In this document: in pieces, positions 51,457-61,800 of the stretch
Layout: each line of letters starts with the position of its first letter
Numbering within the stretch: the first letter of the stretch is position 1
Source: Dipetalonema caudispina
Taxonomy: Eukaryota > Nematoda > Chromadorea > Rhabditida > Onchocercidae
Assembly (NCBI GenBank): GCA_013365325.1
Contig: JABVXV010000142.1
Span: 1-64,000, forward strand
Direction: 5' to 3'
Length of the DNA: 64,000 nucleotides
Notes under the pieces: model-generated
The model's database searches: none
What the model was told of the DNA's origin: nothing
Seen by the model: only the letters and a program-made list of their open reading frames with translations
Program-made: the position numbers and the translations under genes

Positions 51457-53189
51457 AATTTATTCCAAAAATCAAAATTTGCCGTATTGCGATTGAAATT
51501 AAATAATGTATATTAGTTACATTATTTATAAATAGGTCTATAATTTTCCGCATACGAAAATTTTCCTTAGGCAAAGTTGAAAAAAAAAAAAATGAAAATT
51601 TTAAGCACATTTTTGACCTTCCAAAATTGAGTAGTTACGAATTTACAATTTTAATTCAATTCATATTTCAACCTGAATATTATCTCGTTAGTTGTTGTCA
51701 GTGGAATTTAGCTTTAAAACTGTTGAATTTTTTGTATTCCTCTTTTCTCAGAATTTTTTTTTAATTTAAATTTCGTTCAAACATTGATTTCTATCTCGTT
51801 TAAGTTCTCCATTTTTCAGCTTTAAATTTCTCTAAATTTTCCAGTTCTTCTTTTCTTAATTTGCAGTTTTAAATTTTAAATTGTTTAATTTTCATTCAAA
51901 TATAACATCTTGAAATTTTCATTTCATTCATTAACTTAAACTGAACAAAGCATAGCCACATATATATATATATATATAGTTTTGGTGAATTATATTCTAC
52001 TTGAAAATGCTTTTGGCAATGATATCTATTGAGAAAAAAAAGAAGATAAAATAGTCGGAAATATGGCTCTTTTTTTTTTTTTCTAGGCTTGATTATATTT
52101 TATAAGCCTTATAACTTTAACTGTTTTCCTCTACAATTTAAACATTATGATGCTTTTTGTAAATGCTAAAAAAAGAAAACTTGAATAATTGACTAAATAA
52201 AAGTTATGTTTGCAAGAAAAAAAAAAAATAGAAAAGACTTGAAATGAATAAATAATTAATAGAGCGCAAGAAATATTTCGTTCTTTTCTTACATTTTTTA
52301 TATCATTAAAATGTCATTTATTAATGAATGAAATGTAATATTTCATAAAATGTTTAATTCAAATTATTTATTACTACATTAGTCATTAAATTATTTCATA
52401 CAACTAATGTATTAAATTATTTCATGAAATAAAATTTTGAACAGTTCTAAAAAATAAGAAAAAAAAAATAAGATGTTGGTTATAGTGAAATAAATATGAA
52501 TGAATAATGATTAACTTTCTCTTCCTCCTTTTTCTTGCATTTTTTAAAATATTTTTAAAATTTTCAAATATCATTACATGAAAATCAATCAAATGTTTAT
52601 TTTGTAATTTTATAACACTCATGCATGCATGCATGCATGCATAAATAAATAAATGAATCTATATATCCAATAAATATGCAAATATATGCATACAACAAGT
52701 GGTTATTCACTTTAAATCCTTTTTTTTTTTTTTGCATATTTATTTTTTAACTATTTCCATTTTAATTAATTGTTTTGTAAATTTATATTTGAAAAAAAAA
52801 TTGGGAAAATTTATTCACTTTTTCTTTTGGAAATTTTTACGAAATAACTATATGATTCATTCGAGTCGAGTTGAATTTATTGGAATATATTAGGAAGCAA
52901 AATGTTTTGCAGCATTTAAATTATTGAATTCCGATTAATCTGGATAAAGCATATTTAGTTCCTGTGCTTGGTAATTATGTACTGTTGTTTAACATTGCGA
53001 ATAATATGAATTTTCCGAGAAGTTATGAAAAACTTTTCAAATTTGTTAAAAAACTGTGAATCAGGAATGACAGGAAACAGGAAATTTGGAAGAGAAAAAA
53101 CTCTAACAAATTAATCATATTAATAATAATAATAATCATCCATTATTATCTTTGTTGTTTGACATGCTGAAACGAAAAATCTGGTTTTT

Positions 53190-53258
53190 ATGGATTTTTT
53201 GACTGAGAATAATGAAGATTTAACAAGGAAAGTAGCGAAAGATATATATTGGAAATAA
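53190..53258 (+). CDS. Possible short exon or small ORF
   Basis: ATG frame of 22 codons, MDFLTENNEDLTRKVAKDIY then WK-stop; the frame is open five or more codons upstream of the ATG. Composition is protein-like with about 42 percent G/C at position 1. No acceptor with a pyrimidine tract precedes it except possibly GACTGAG at 53209, so it may be chance. Confidence 0.22.
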   Translation: MDFLTENNEDLTRKVAKDIYWK

Positions 53259-53989
53259 AAATACTAAAAGTATTACCAATTGAAAATTTGCTTATATTTA
53301 CAAAAAGGTCATTTATTTGTATAATTTGTAATTTTTAGTTTACTGAAATATAATTAGGAAATTTCTAGCCTATCAATCAATCAGTTTATTAATCAATCAG
53401 TCAGTAATGAATTTAATAATCAGACCTTAACATAATACTTTGTGAAAAAGCTGATTTAATTTCACTCCAAAATTTTGAAAAAGTACAAAGATTTAAATTT
53501 GATTAAAATTTAAAGGAATGAAATTTTTCGAAATATTCCGGCATTACTTAATATTTTCGCGGGAAAACCAAAAAAAAAAATAAAACTAATCTACCAATTA
53601 ACACAAAATGTTCCATTTTTTCTGGTTAATTAATGTTTTGTTTTTTGTAATAATTGTAATTTTTCTTATTTGTTTTTTTTTTTTTTTTTTTAAGTTTGAT
53701 TTTTTTTTTTTTTTTTTTATTGATAATATAATTATAAATTTTCCATTCATATATATATTTGTTTTAGAAGAAAAAAAAAATTTAGTTCAAAATCATTTAC
53801 GGTAAAATGAGTCTATCGAAAAGTACCTTTTTTTTTTTTTGTTCATTGTAAAAAGGGCATATTTTCTCATATAAAAAAAAATAATAATGATAATAATTCT
53901 TTTCTATAACATTCATTTGCAACTGACCATTATAAAAATTTTTACTTCTCTCTCTTTTTTATTGTGTTCCATTTTTGAAATAATTTTTT

Positions 53990-53990
<1 letters not shown>

Positions 53991-54023
<33 letters not shown>

Positions 54024-54084
54024 ATATACATAGTTCAGGTCAGATAGAATGATGAAATCATTTTTTTTTTTTTTTTTTTTTTTT
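53991..54084. repeat. Poly(A) and poly(T) tracts in inverted order
   Basis: An A run of about 31 and a T run of about 24 are separated by about 39 bases of mixed sequence and could fold back on each other. Confidence 0.8.
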
Positions 54085-54096
54085 GAATTTTCTTAG

Positions 54097-54183
54097 TACC
54101 ATTTCGGAAATATGAGCATATCGGAAGGAAGGATGAATGGAATGCATAATATGTATATATATAGGAAGGCAAAAATTGAGTAG
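54097..54183 (+). CDS. Possible terminal exon or short ORF
   Basis: A long T run and TTTTCTTAG form a strong acceptor. The frame after it is open for 28 codons to TAG, reading YHFGNMSISEGRMNGMHNMY then IYRKAKIE. A trans-spliced start at the ATG 15 bases in would give 23 residues. No partner exon found. Confidence 0.3.
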   Translation, partial: YHFGNMSISEGRMNGMHNMYIYRKAKIE

Positions 54184-54626
54184 CAAAGCATTTTATTGAA
54201 AAAAATGAAAAGAAAAAAAAAAAGTTATTAGAATTTTAATTTATTCATCCATTTTTTAGAAATTTCTTCCTCCCTTTTTTTTTTGATTTAAATTTAGTTA
54301 AAAAAAATTTATGTATTTCAAAAAGATTTATTAGAATTATCAAATCTTTCTCACTTTTTACTCCTTTCCTTTTCCATTTCCGTTTCCATTTTCTTTTTTT
54401 TTTCGTTTCTTTTTTTTTTTATTTTTATTTATTTTTTTTTTTTTCTGGCCCAGTTATTTAGTCTTCTAATTCATTCATTCGATCAATTTAAAATAGGCTA
54501 ATAAAAATTCAATCTATCTGCCTGTCTATCTGTATGATATGAATCTTTCGGTAATATGAGCGATATCAACTTTTGAAATGAAGTGTTTCGTTTCAAATTC
54601 AATTCATACAATAAATTGAATGATCG

Positions 54627-54784
54627 TCAATATAAGTAATTGGGAATTATTCGAAATTCTTTATCAGCGAAATAAGCTATATGTATCCATCGTTGTCGTC
54701 CATTTCTTCTTCTTCTTCGTCTTCTCCTTTTTCTCCCGCAATATGTCAAATATTCGGCGAGGAAATTATCCGATACTAAACTTT
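54627..54784 (-). CDS. Terminal exon with an arginine-rich stretch, unknown gene
   Basis: After AATATCAG the minus strand enters in phase 1 and stays open for 51 codons to TGA. It reads SLVSDNFLAEYLTYCGRK, then a run of eight Arg or Lys, then WIHIAYFADKEFRIIPNYLY-stop. G/C at codon positions is 44, 51 and 24 percent, far more coding-like than the 98-residue frame on the plus strand, whose codons nearly all end in C. An exon with a perfect AAG-GTAAGT donor lies upstream on the same strand (ending at about 55093), but its phase does not fit this frame. The basic run would suit a nuclear or nucleic-acid-binding tail; this is only a guess. Confidence 0.4.
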
Positions 54785-55266
54785 CTGATATTTATTACAT
54801 TCAACAATTTCATTTTTTCTTTTTTTGTTTCACAGGTTAGAAACCATCATGTTTTTCGTTTCTTCGTTTTAATTTTAACGAATTCACCATCGATTAATTA
54901 TAGTTCACTTAATTAATTACTGAAGAGGATTCTTTAATTGTATTCTTCAATTAATTACTAAGGAGAATTTTTTCTAAATTCTAATCTTAACAAATTCATC
55001 ATTTGTTATTCATATTGATTTAATTAGTGGGTAGGTACTTACTTAATTACTGGCGACAAAGTTTTTTCTTAAGCAAATGATTTGTTGATAAACTTACCTT
55101 ATATTTATCAATTTTTCCATAGCCTCGGATAAGCAAAAAGTTAATGTTACTATATTTATTTAATGAATATATTTGTATATGCATTTATAGATATACAAGT
55201 GGATAGATAGATAGAAATAATTCAATCATTTATAAATGTTACATTTATTCCAATATTATTTTCTAG

Positions 55267-55927
55267 TTTACCTGGTATACTTTCAATGTATACAGTAGCT
55301 AATTCTTCTTCATATATCGTCGATCTAAGCTGTTATTACTATACGCGAACTACGATACCATCAGGTAAAATCTCTTCCTTTTTCATCTGCGCTATTTTGA
55401 ATTAATTATATCATTTTACTTTTATCAAAATTTAAGTGAGAACAAAAAGGTAGAAATGAAAAAAGTGAAATATATTGTAAAATTTCCATTTGAAAAAAAT
55501 TTCATAGAGACAGTTACAGTACGAAAAAATGAAATTCATGAGAACGAATAACGTAAGAAATTCATACAAATGAATGACGTAAAAAAGAAGTAAGAGGAAA
55601 TGAAATTCCCTTAATATTTAATTATCATAGGCATATCACTTAATCATCATACCCTTAATACTTAATTATCATATCAATTCATGATACTACCGCATAATAT
55701 CCCACATTTTGATCATTTTTTAATCAATTTATTTTTCATTTCATTTTCAGTTTTGTCTCATAATTATTCAAACAAATTTTTTGTAAATTATAAATTTTAT
55801 TTACTGATTTATTTTCTTAAAATATTTATATAGAGAAAATATTGTAATTTTGATATTTTCAGTTATCCATATCGTCACCTTACGGTGTGTTGAAGATTTT
55901 CCATCACAATCATTATCTTTTTTCTGA
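55267..55927 (+). CDS. Last two exons of an unknown gene
   Basis: Exon 55267-55364 follows ATTATTTTCTAG, enters in phase 2, reads LPGILSMYTVANSSSYIVDL and SCYYYTRTTIPS, and leaves in phase 1 at CAG-GTAAAA. Exon 55863-55927 follows GATATTTTCAG, enters in phase 1 and reads IHIVTLRCVEDFPSQSLSFF-stop. All splice signals are good and the phases match. G/C at position 3 is about 22 percent. Polar, Ser- and Tyr-rich with few charges in the first exon, which could suit an extracellular part. Upstream exons probably lie at 54.8-55.2 kb, where strong acceptors occur (TTTGTTTCAC-AG at 54837 and TTTTTCCATAG at 55132), but none could be joined with confidence. Confidence 0.58.
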
Positions 55928-55945
55928 ATTAATTTTAATAGATTT

Positions 55946-55951
55946 AATAAA
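55946..55951 (+). terminator. Candidate polyadenylation signal AATAAA
   Basis: AATAAA 19 bases after the stop codon at 55927, a plausible distance for a compact 3' UTR. Confidence 0.45.
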
Positions 55952-56325
55952 AGTATTTGTATGTGGAATCATACTTGAACTTAAGCGATAGTAGAACGAT
56001 CAAATATTATTACGATAAGTGCTCTGTATAAATTGATTTAATTTGAAATGAATAGAATTAAATAAAATAGAATGATGTAAGCCTTAAACTAATTTGGCTA
56101 GGACTTGACTGAATCGAATTTAATCAAAGCGAACTTGCAATATTGTATTAAATTTAGTTAAAAATTATGATCAATTCTGTCCATATTTGAATTGCTTCCA
56201 TTGAATAATGATTGTAATGAATTTTCATCTAATTAATTTTCATCATTTACGATGAAATAGTTTAAATCAAATTGTTATCAAACCTTCCTCTCAGAATATA
56301 ATCACAGAATGTTTTAGTTTTCTAG

Positions 56326-56448
56326 TCCAAGTTTGCGACTGGATTAGCAGAATATGTATGCGATGCATCATTTGAGATAATCCAATTAGTTCTAATTATC
56401 TTAAATAATGCATCAACTACTCAGCAAATCAATCAATTTTTCGGTTAA
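56326..56448 (+). CDS. Terminal exon of an unknown gene
   Basis: After TTAGTTTTCTAG a frame in phase 0 is open for 40 codons to TAA. It reads SKFATGLAEYVCDASFEIIQ and then LVLIILNNASTTQQINQFFG. G/C over codon positions is 45, 38 and 25 percent. A donor G-GTTAAT just before the stop would allow continuation. A short coding-like stretch at 56110-56152 (DLTESNLIKANLQY) after GGCTAG ends in phase 1 and does not fit. The exon could be an alternative 3' end of the gene at 55267-55927 or a separate gene. Confidence 0.48.
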   Translation, partial: SKFATGLAEYVCDASFEIIQLVLIILNNASTTQQINQFFG

Positions 56449-56827
56449 TTAATTGTTTAATCATCGAGCAAATCTATGAGCCAGTTATTTATCCATTCAT
56501 CTAGAAAACATTAATTAAATTGACAAAAATAGATATTTGAATTAATTAAATATTCAAATAAATTATTCTTTTCTCTCTTCCATCATTCTATTATTGTATC
56601 ATTAAGCTGTTCAAAGCTTTTATATCACTTGGCATACTTAATTATCTGACTTCTATCACATTGCATCATTTTAATTAGTTTATATTCAATTAAATTAATG
56701 TCATATATTTTCACATTGCAAGGAGAAAAGTTATGCATTCTAAAATTTTTTAAAAAAAATACAAACTATAAATTAGCAGTAAGATGAAATGATTTCTATG
56801 GGAATTATTGCATAAAAATGTGTCATA

Positions 56828-57181
56828 TTAATTAATTATATCTACGTTCGTTGCTTTTAAATTAATAGCAACCGTATCATTGTAATAGTAGCTGTGATAG
56901 CAATAATAGATTAAAATGATCATTCGGAACTATATTCCACTATAATGTAGCAGTATTAATATAGTCATTCGAAACTATATGTCCATTACCAAATATCACA
57001 AATCTACCTCTATGTTGCATATTTCTTCTCCCTCATGATCATTTGTTTCACTGTCATCCTTCAAAGTTAACAGATGACCATTTAAAACGCCATATTTTTT
57101 CTTGTTCCTCTCTAATAATACAAAACGATGTATCGGTTTAATCATATATCCGGAATAAATTCTAACAATAGAATTTAGAAT
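56828..57181 (-). CDS. Last two exons of an unknown gene
   Basis: Exon 57008-57181 follows AAAGATTTCAG and is open for 58 codons in phase 0. It reads ILNSIVRIYSGYMIKPIHRF, then VLLERNKKKYGVLNGHLLTL, then an acidic end (KDDSETNDHEGEEICNIE). It can stop at ATAGAG-GTAGAT in phase 0, or continue 11 bases to TT-GTGATA in phase 2. The terminal exon 56828-56891 follows TGCTATCACAG, enters in phase 2 and reads YYYNDTVAINLKATNVDIIN-stop, so only the second, weaker donor gives a matching phase. The exon itself is one of the most convincing in the window; the exact join is not. No family recognised. Confidence 0.55.
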
Positions 57182-57596
57182 CTGAAATCTTTAATTTATA
57201 TCTTAACTTTTCCGGATCCTTAAATCCATTTCCATATTTAGTACAGTTCTACCTATCTGTATAATCTCCTTTGTTTTTTGTTAGTTAGAAAAGTTTATAA
57301 TTAAACGGAAAAAAAGTTGCTTATCAATAGAAAATACCTTTTCATCCTATCTTTGATTTAAAAAAAAAGGAAAAAAGTGTTAAAACTTTAACTTTCCTCT
57401 TTTTAATAATTGTTCTTTTTTAGAGAGAGAGGGAGAGAGAAAAAAACAGAAATCTAACTGTAACTAATTGAATTTATCATTTGCAACATCTATGTTTTTG
57501 ATGGTATAACCTAATTATCATTTTATACTTGTTTGCAATTGATTAATTAAACTTTATCTATGTGTAAAATTTTCAAAAAAACTTCAATTTAAGTAG

Positions 57597-57996
57597 CAAG
57601 AACAACAGTTACTATCACTACTACCATTATCATCACTACTACTACTACCAGTACTACTATTATTACCACTATTACTATCAGTATCGTAAACTCTTTTGTG
57701 GTTAATCCGTGAATTTACAATCGAAATCTCTTAAATGTTATTTCAGAAGAAAGACGTAATTTACAGCAATGGTAATTTTTTTGTGTTTCCTAACCTTAGA
57801 AGAACGAAATTATCATTTAAAGTTTCAAATTCTTAAATTTTCAAAATTGTTGATGTGATTAAATCAAAGTAAAGGTATTTCGAAGCAAATGGAACTTTTT
57901 TTGTTCAGTTATTTTCCTTCTTGCTAATGAATTGCTTTGATAGGCTCAAAATGTTACTGTGAAATTAAATTTTGTTTCATTAAATTGATGGCAATC
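57597..57996 (+). CDS. Three phase-matched exons with a Thr/Ile-rich segment
   Basis: Exon 57597-57685 follows TTTAAGTAG and codes 29 residues almost only of Thr, Ile and Ser (TTVTITTTIIITTTTTSTT) from an ACT/ATC microsatellite; it ends in phase 0 at ATC-GTAAAC. Microexon 57747-57771 (25 nt) lies between TTATTTCAG and G-GTAATT and reads KKDVIYSN. Exon 57944-57996 follows TTTGATAG, enters in phase 1, reads SKCYCEIKFCFIKLMAI and ends in phase 0 at ATC-GTAAGT. The phases agree throughout. A Thr-rich run suggests an O-glycosylated stalk of a surface or secreted protein, though the repeat may also simply have expanded in an exon. Upstream and downstream exons unknown. The minus-strand gene at 57181 begins about 0.4 kb away and points the other way. 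Confidence 0.48.
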
Positions 57997-58065
57997 GTAA
58001 GTATTGTTTAAGTTTTTCCCATCCTTTTTACATTAATTTGTTTTAAATTTTATTAAATTTTATAA

Positions 58066-58263
58066 ATGGTTGCATCCAATCATTTTTCACTTTTTTGGCA
58101 ATTTATTTTAATTGAAGTAATAATTTCTTCTTTCGACAAATTGCAATTTTACATTTATTTTGCTAATAAATTAACCTTGAGAAGTATGGCAGATTTTGTT
58201 GAAATTTTAATCGAACCAACAAATTTGTCCGAAAATCTTGTTTATAAAATCCAAAACATATAA
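58066..58263 (+). CDS. Possible 65-residue ORF or exon
   Basis: ATG at 58066 opens 65 codons to TAA. The first half is hydrophobic (HFSLFWQFILIEVIISSF), the second polar (SMADFVEILIEPTNLSENL). Codon bias is moderately coding in the second half. It lies just downstream of the exon ending at 57996, but no acceptor joins them in phase. The opposite strand also has a bounded open stretch here. Weak call. Confidence 0.28.
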   Translation: MVASNHFSLFWQFILIEVIISSFDKLQFYIYFANKLTLRSMADFVEILIEPTNLSENLVYKIQNI

Positions 58264-58806
58264 ATTGCTTTGAAATTATATTTTACGCTTGCAATTAATA
58301 CTCAATTATTTAATTTAACGAAGGATATAAATGGAGCTATTTATGATAAATCCAATTTAAAACCTATCAAAATGATTCGAATTTTTAAAACATGAAAATA
58401 TTTATTCCAAAAAATATGCGATTTGGAAATTATTGTACCACACTGCATTTCCAACAAAATTTCGACTAAAACGGTGAAATTAATGATACTGATTACTTTA
58501 TACGACTTAGTGGCTTTGCTAAATAAAATTGGTAAAAAAAAAATCATTTATAATAATTTATATCTATTTTTAATTTTGAAATAATAATACTTCAAAAATT
58601 ACTATGCTCATGATTCGATATGGAAAAAAAAGCAAAACGTAAACATTTTAGTACATAACTTTTTCTTTTTTACAAATTTTTATTAAGCTTTGCCGAGTTT
58701 AATAAATTTGCATATACATCAGTTGGTAAGATTTTGCCCTCAAATTTATTTTTAAATTATATTATTGTTTACTGCAAATTCAATATTTCGTTTATTCCTA
58801 TTTCAG

Positions 58807-61800
58807 AGACATGCTTCGAACAAATGACGTTGGATCGCCATGCCTGGCAAAATATTAAAACCGACCGTGCAAATAACGGTACCTCTCGTAACTTTCCAAC
58901 TATTGCCCGTAATGGTACCGTTTATCAGGTTTGTCATTTTAATTATCATAATTAACTTTATTTACTAGGATTTAAATAACATGAAAAATAAAAGTGATGG
59001 CTGTTACAAACTGATAATAAATAATATAATTAAAATAAAACTTGAAAAATTCAATAACACAATATTGCATAATCTCTTTTCTATTTATATTATACTTCAT
59101 TATGTATTAACTTTAAGTAATACCTATCATTTATATGTAATATATAATATAAATAATAAAACGAAACAAAATGATGTATATACTTATGAATAAAGAATAT
59201 TACTGTAGCAACATCGTAAAACGAGCCTTACGGTAATATCAATTATTACGATAGCGATCTTTTTATCGAGGCTTACGGTAATATCAATTAGCATTCGATT
59301 TTTTTTTTTTCGGTTTTGTTTTGCATTTGTCTGTCATTGAGATAGTTTTGTTTTACCCACTCAATGATTAATTTATAAAAATTTAAAAGAAGAGAAAATT
59401 CTTCTTTAATGCTTCATATACAATAAAAAGTTAGAAGAGTACAGAGGAAGCCGAAAGAGAAGGAAATGGGAGTGCGGAGAGTGAAGTATAGAAATGGAAG
59501 GAAAGGAAATGATGAAAATGACAAGATCGAGACAAGATAATGTCATCAAGGAAATGTTAATGTTAGAAAATGTTTGGCAGAATTTTATTAAACAAATAAT
59601 TTCGACGTAACAAAAGTATTTTTAATTCAGTTTTTAGTCTTTGATGAAATTTACTAAAAAAATGAAAATTTTTATTTTAAAGAATTAACAAATCTTTCAA
59701 ATATTCTAATAATATAATATCAGTTTAAATTCCTTTTCTTTTTGGTAGTAAAATTAAAATTATGTCAAAGTGTAAAATTTGCAGTGCAGCGTAAAATTAA
59801 TGACAAACGGGAAATTAATTCTTTCCGTTATTCTTTAATCGGAGATACTAAGAGGGAGGGAGAGGAAGAGAGAGTAATTAAAGGAAGTGAATGCCTTTGT
59901 TCCGTTTCTTAATTCTACCAGAAAAAAGACAGTCAACCTATTAGTATCTTCAAGTTTGGATGTAATTCAGAACTTCTCTTAATTAGAAAAAATAAGAAAA
60001 TAAGAAGTGGAAATTCAATATGAGCAGATTGAGTTTAGACATTTTTTTGCAATTTTTTCGTTCTTTTTGATAGTCGGAAATTGAAGGAGATGAAATTCGA
60101 TAATTAGGTGATTATCAAATAATTAAATTTTTTCTGCATATTTTTTCTATCATTCTCAGAGCTGTAATTTTTTTTTTTTTGTTGAAAAATTTATTAAATT
60201 TATAATCCCTTTTTGTTTATTGAGCAATTCATTAAATTAAGAAGTTATTTTCTTTTATTTCTTTCCTCTTCTCTCTTTTTTGAAAATTTTTCCCCATATA
60301 ATTCTTTTTTCCTATCCATAATATAGGAAATGAAAATTATAATTAATTAGAAATATGTATGACAATTATGGACAGGAATGAAATTATAGGGATGTGGGGT
60401 GACCAGTTTAGAAATGTTGTTTAAAATGTAAATTCAATGAAACAAGCAAATAAAACAAAGGGAAAGAGTGGACAAAGAGTAGCTTAATTTTGGCCATAAA
60501 AAAAAGGAGTAATGAAAGCTTCCTAGTCTTAAGGCTTTTACAATGAAAGTAATAGATTGAATCAACCGGAAAATTGTTACCATCAGTCATTTCACTTTTT
60601 CTCAATATATAATCATTTGAAAAAAGTATAAAATGAAAGTTATTATTATTAGGCATGTTTAGTTGCATTAAATTATAATTGTTATTTATCATTTAAATAT
60701 GAAAAAAGATAAGAATGTTTTTGTTTTTTTATTTATTTGTTTACTCGTTGCTTTCATTTTTGTTTACTTATTTATTCATTCGTCTTTTCTTTTCTCTGCA
60801 ATGATTTTTATTAAAGTATTATTTATTATAATAATGCAATTTCTAGCAATTTTTCATTTTGTTCCTTTTTTTCCAATTACAAATAATTTCATTTGATATA
60901 GTAATGGAAAAATTTTTAAATATTTTAAATTTATTTATGCAAAATTTATAAATTTCCAATTTTCAGGAAAATTCGTTCTTTTTTTTTATTTGTTTACATT
61001 GTTTACTAATAAATTTGTGTGTCTTGAAATGGAGAAGGAAAAAATGATAAGCAAATGAAAATGATTCATATTCATTATTCATTCTTTTCTTTCTCTCTCT
61101 CTCTTTTTTCTTTTGATATTTAAATGGTTAATAAATTTTAAAAATGTCAAAATGATGAAATGAATGATTAATAGAGGAAGTGTAAAAGTGAAAGAATAAC
61201 ATTTAACAATGAATATTTGTTTGTAAACAAGAAAGATAATATAAATAAGTAACACTAAACTGGAATATAAGTATATTTGCATATTACACTTAAAGTTTTT
61301 ATTTCGTTCGATGTAATCTAATCGTAATAATTCATTAAATAGTTACATTAGAAGCTTAAGCTTAAAGCACTAGTAATATTAATAGCATTGTTCGAAATTT
61401 AATTTCTGCAAAATGTTCATTGCTTATAGCAAGTTGTAGTAGTAATAATAACAGCAGTAGTAATACTAATAGCTGAATAGTTAGTTAGTTAGTTTAGTTA
61501 GCTAGTTAGTTGGTTAGGTGGTTAGTTAGTTAGTTAATTAATTTGTTAGCTAGTTAGTTGATTAGTTAGTTTTGTTTTAGTTCGATTAGTTAGTTAGTAA
61601 TGTAATAGAAATGAGGAAGAAATAAGTATGATATAGTGAAGTAAGAGAAAATAGCTTGCAAAAAAAAAAGCAAGCAATTTTGCAAGAGCATAGGGTAAAG
61701 TTGCAAGAAAAATAAAAAAAAAAAAAAGATCAATTTTAGCAAATTGTAAGACATTTTGTTCAGTAGTCTTTTTTTTTTAAAAAAAAAAATTTATTATTCC

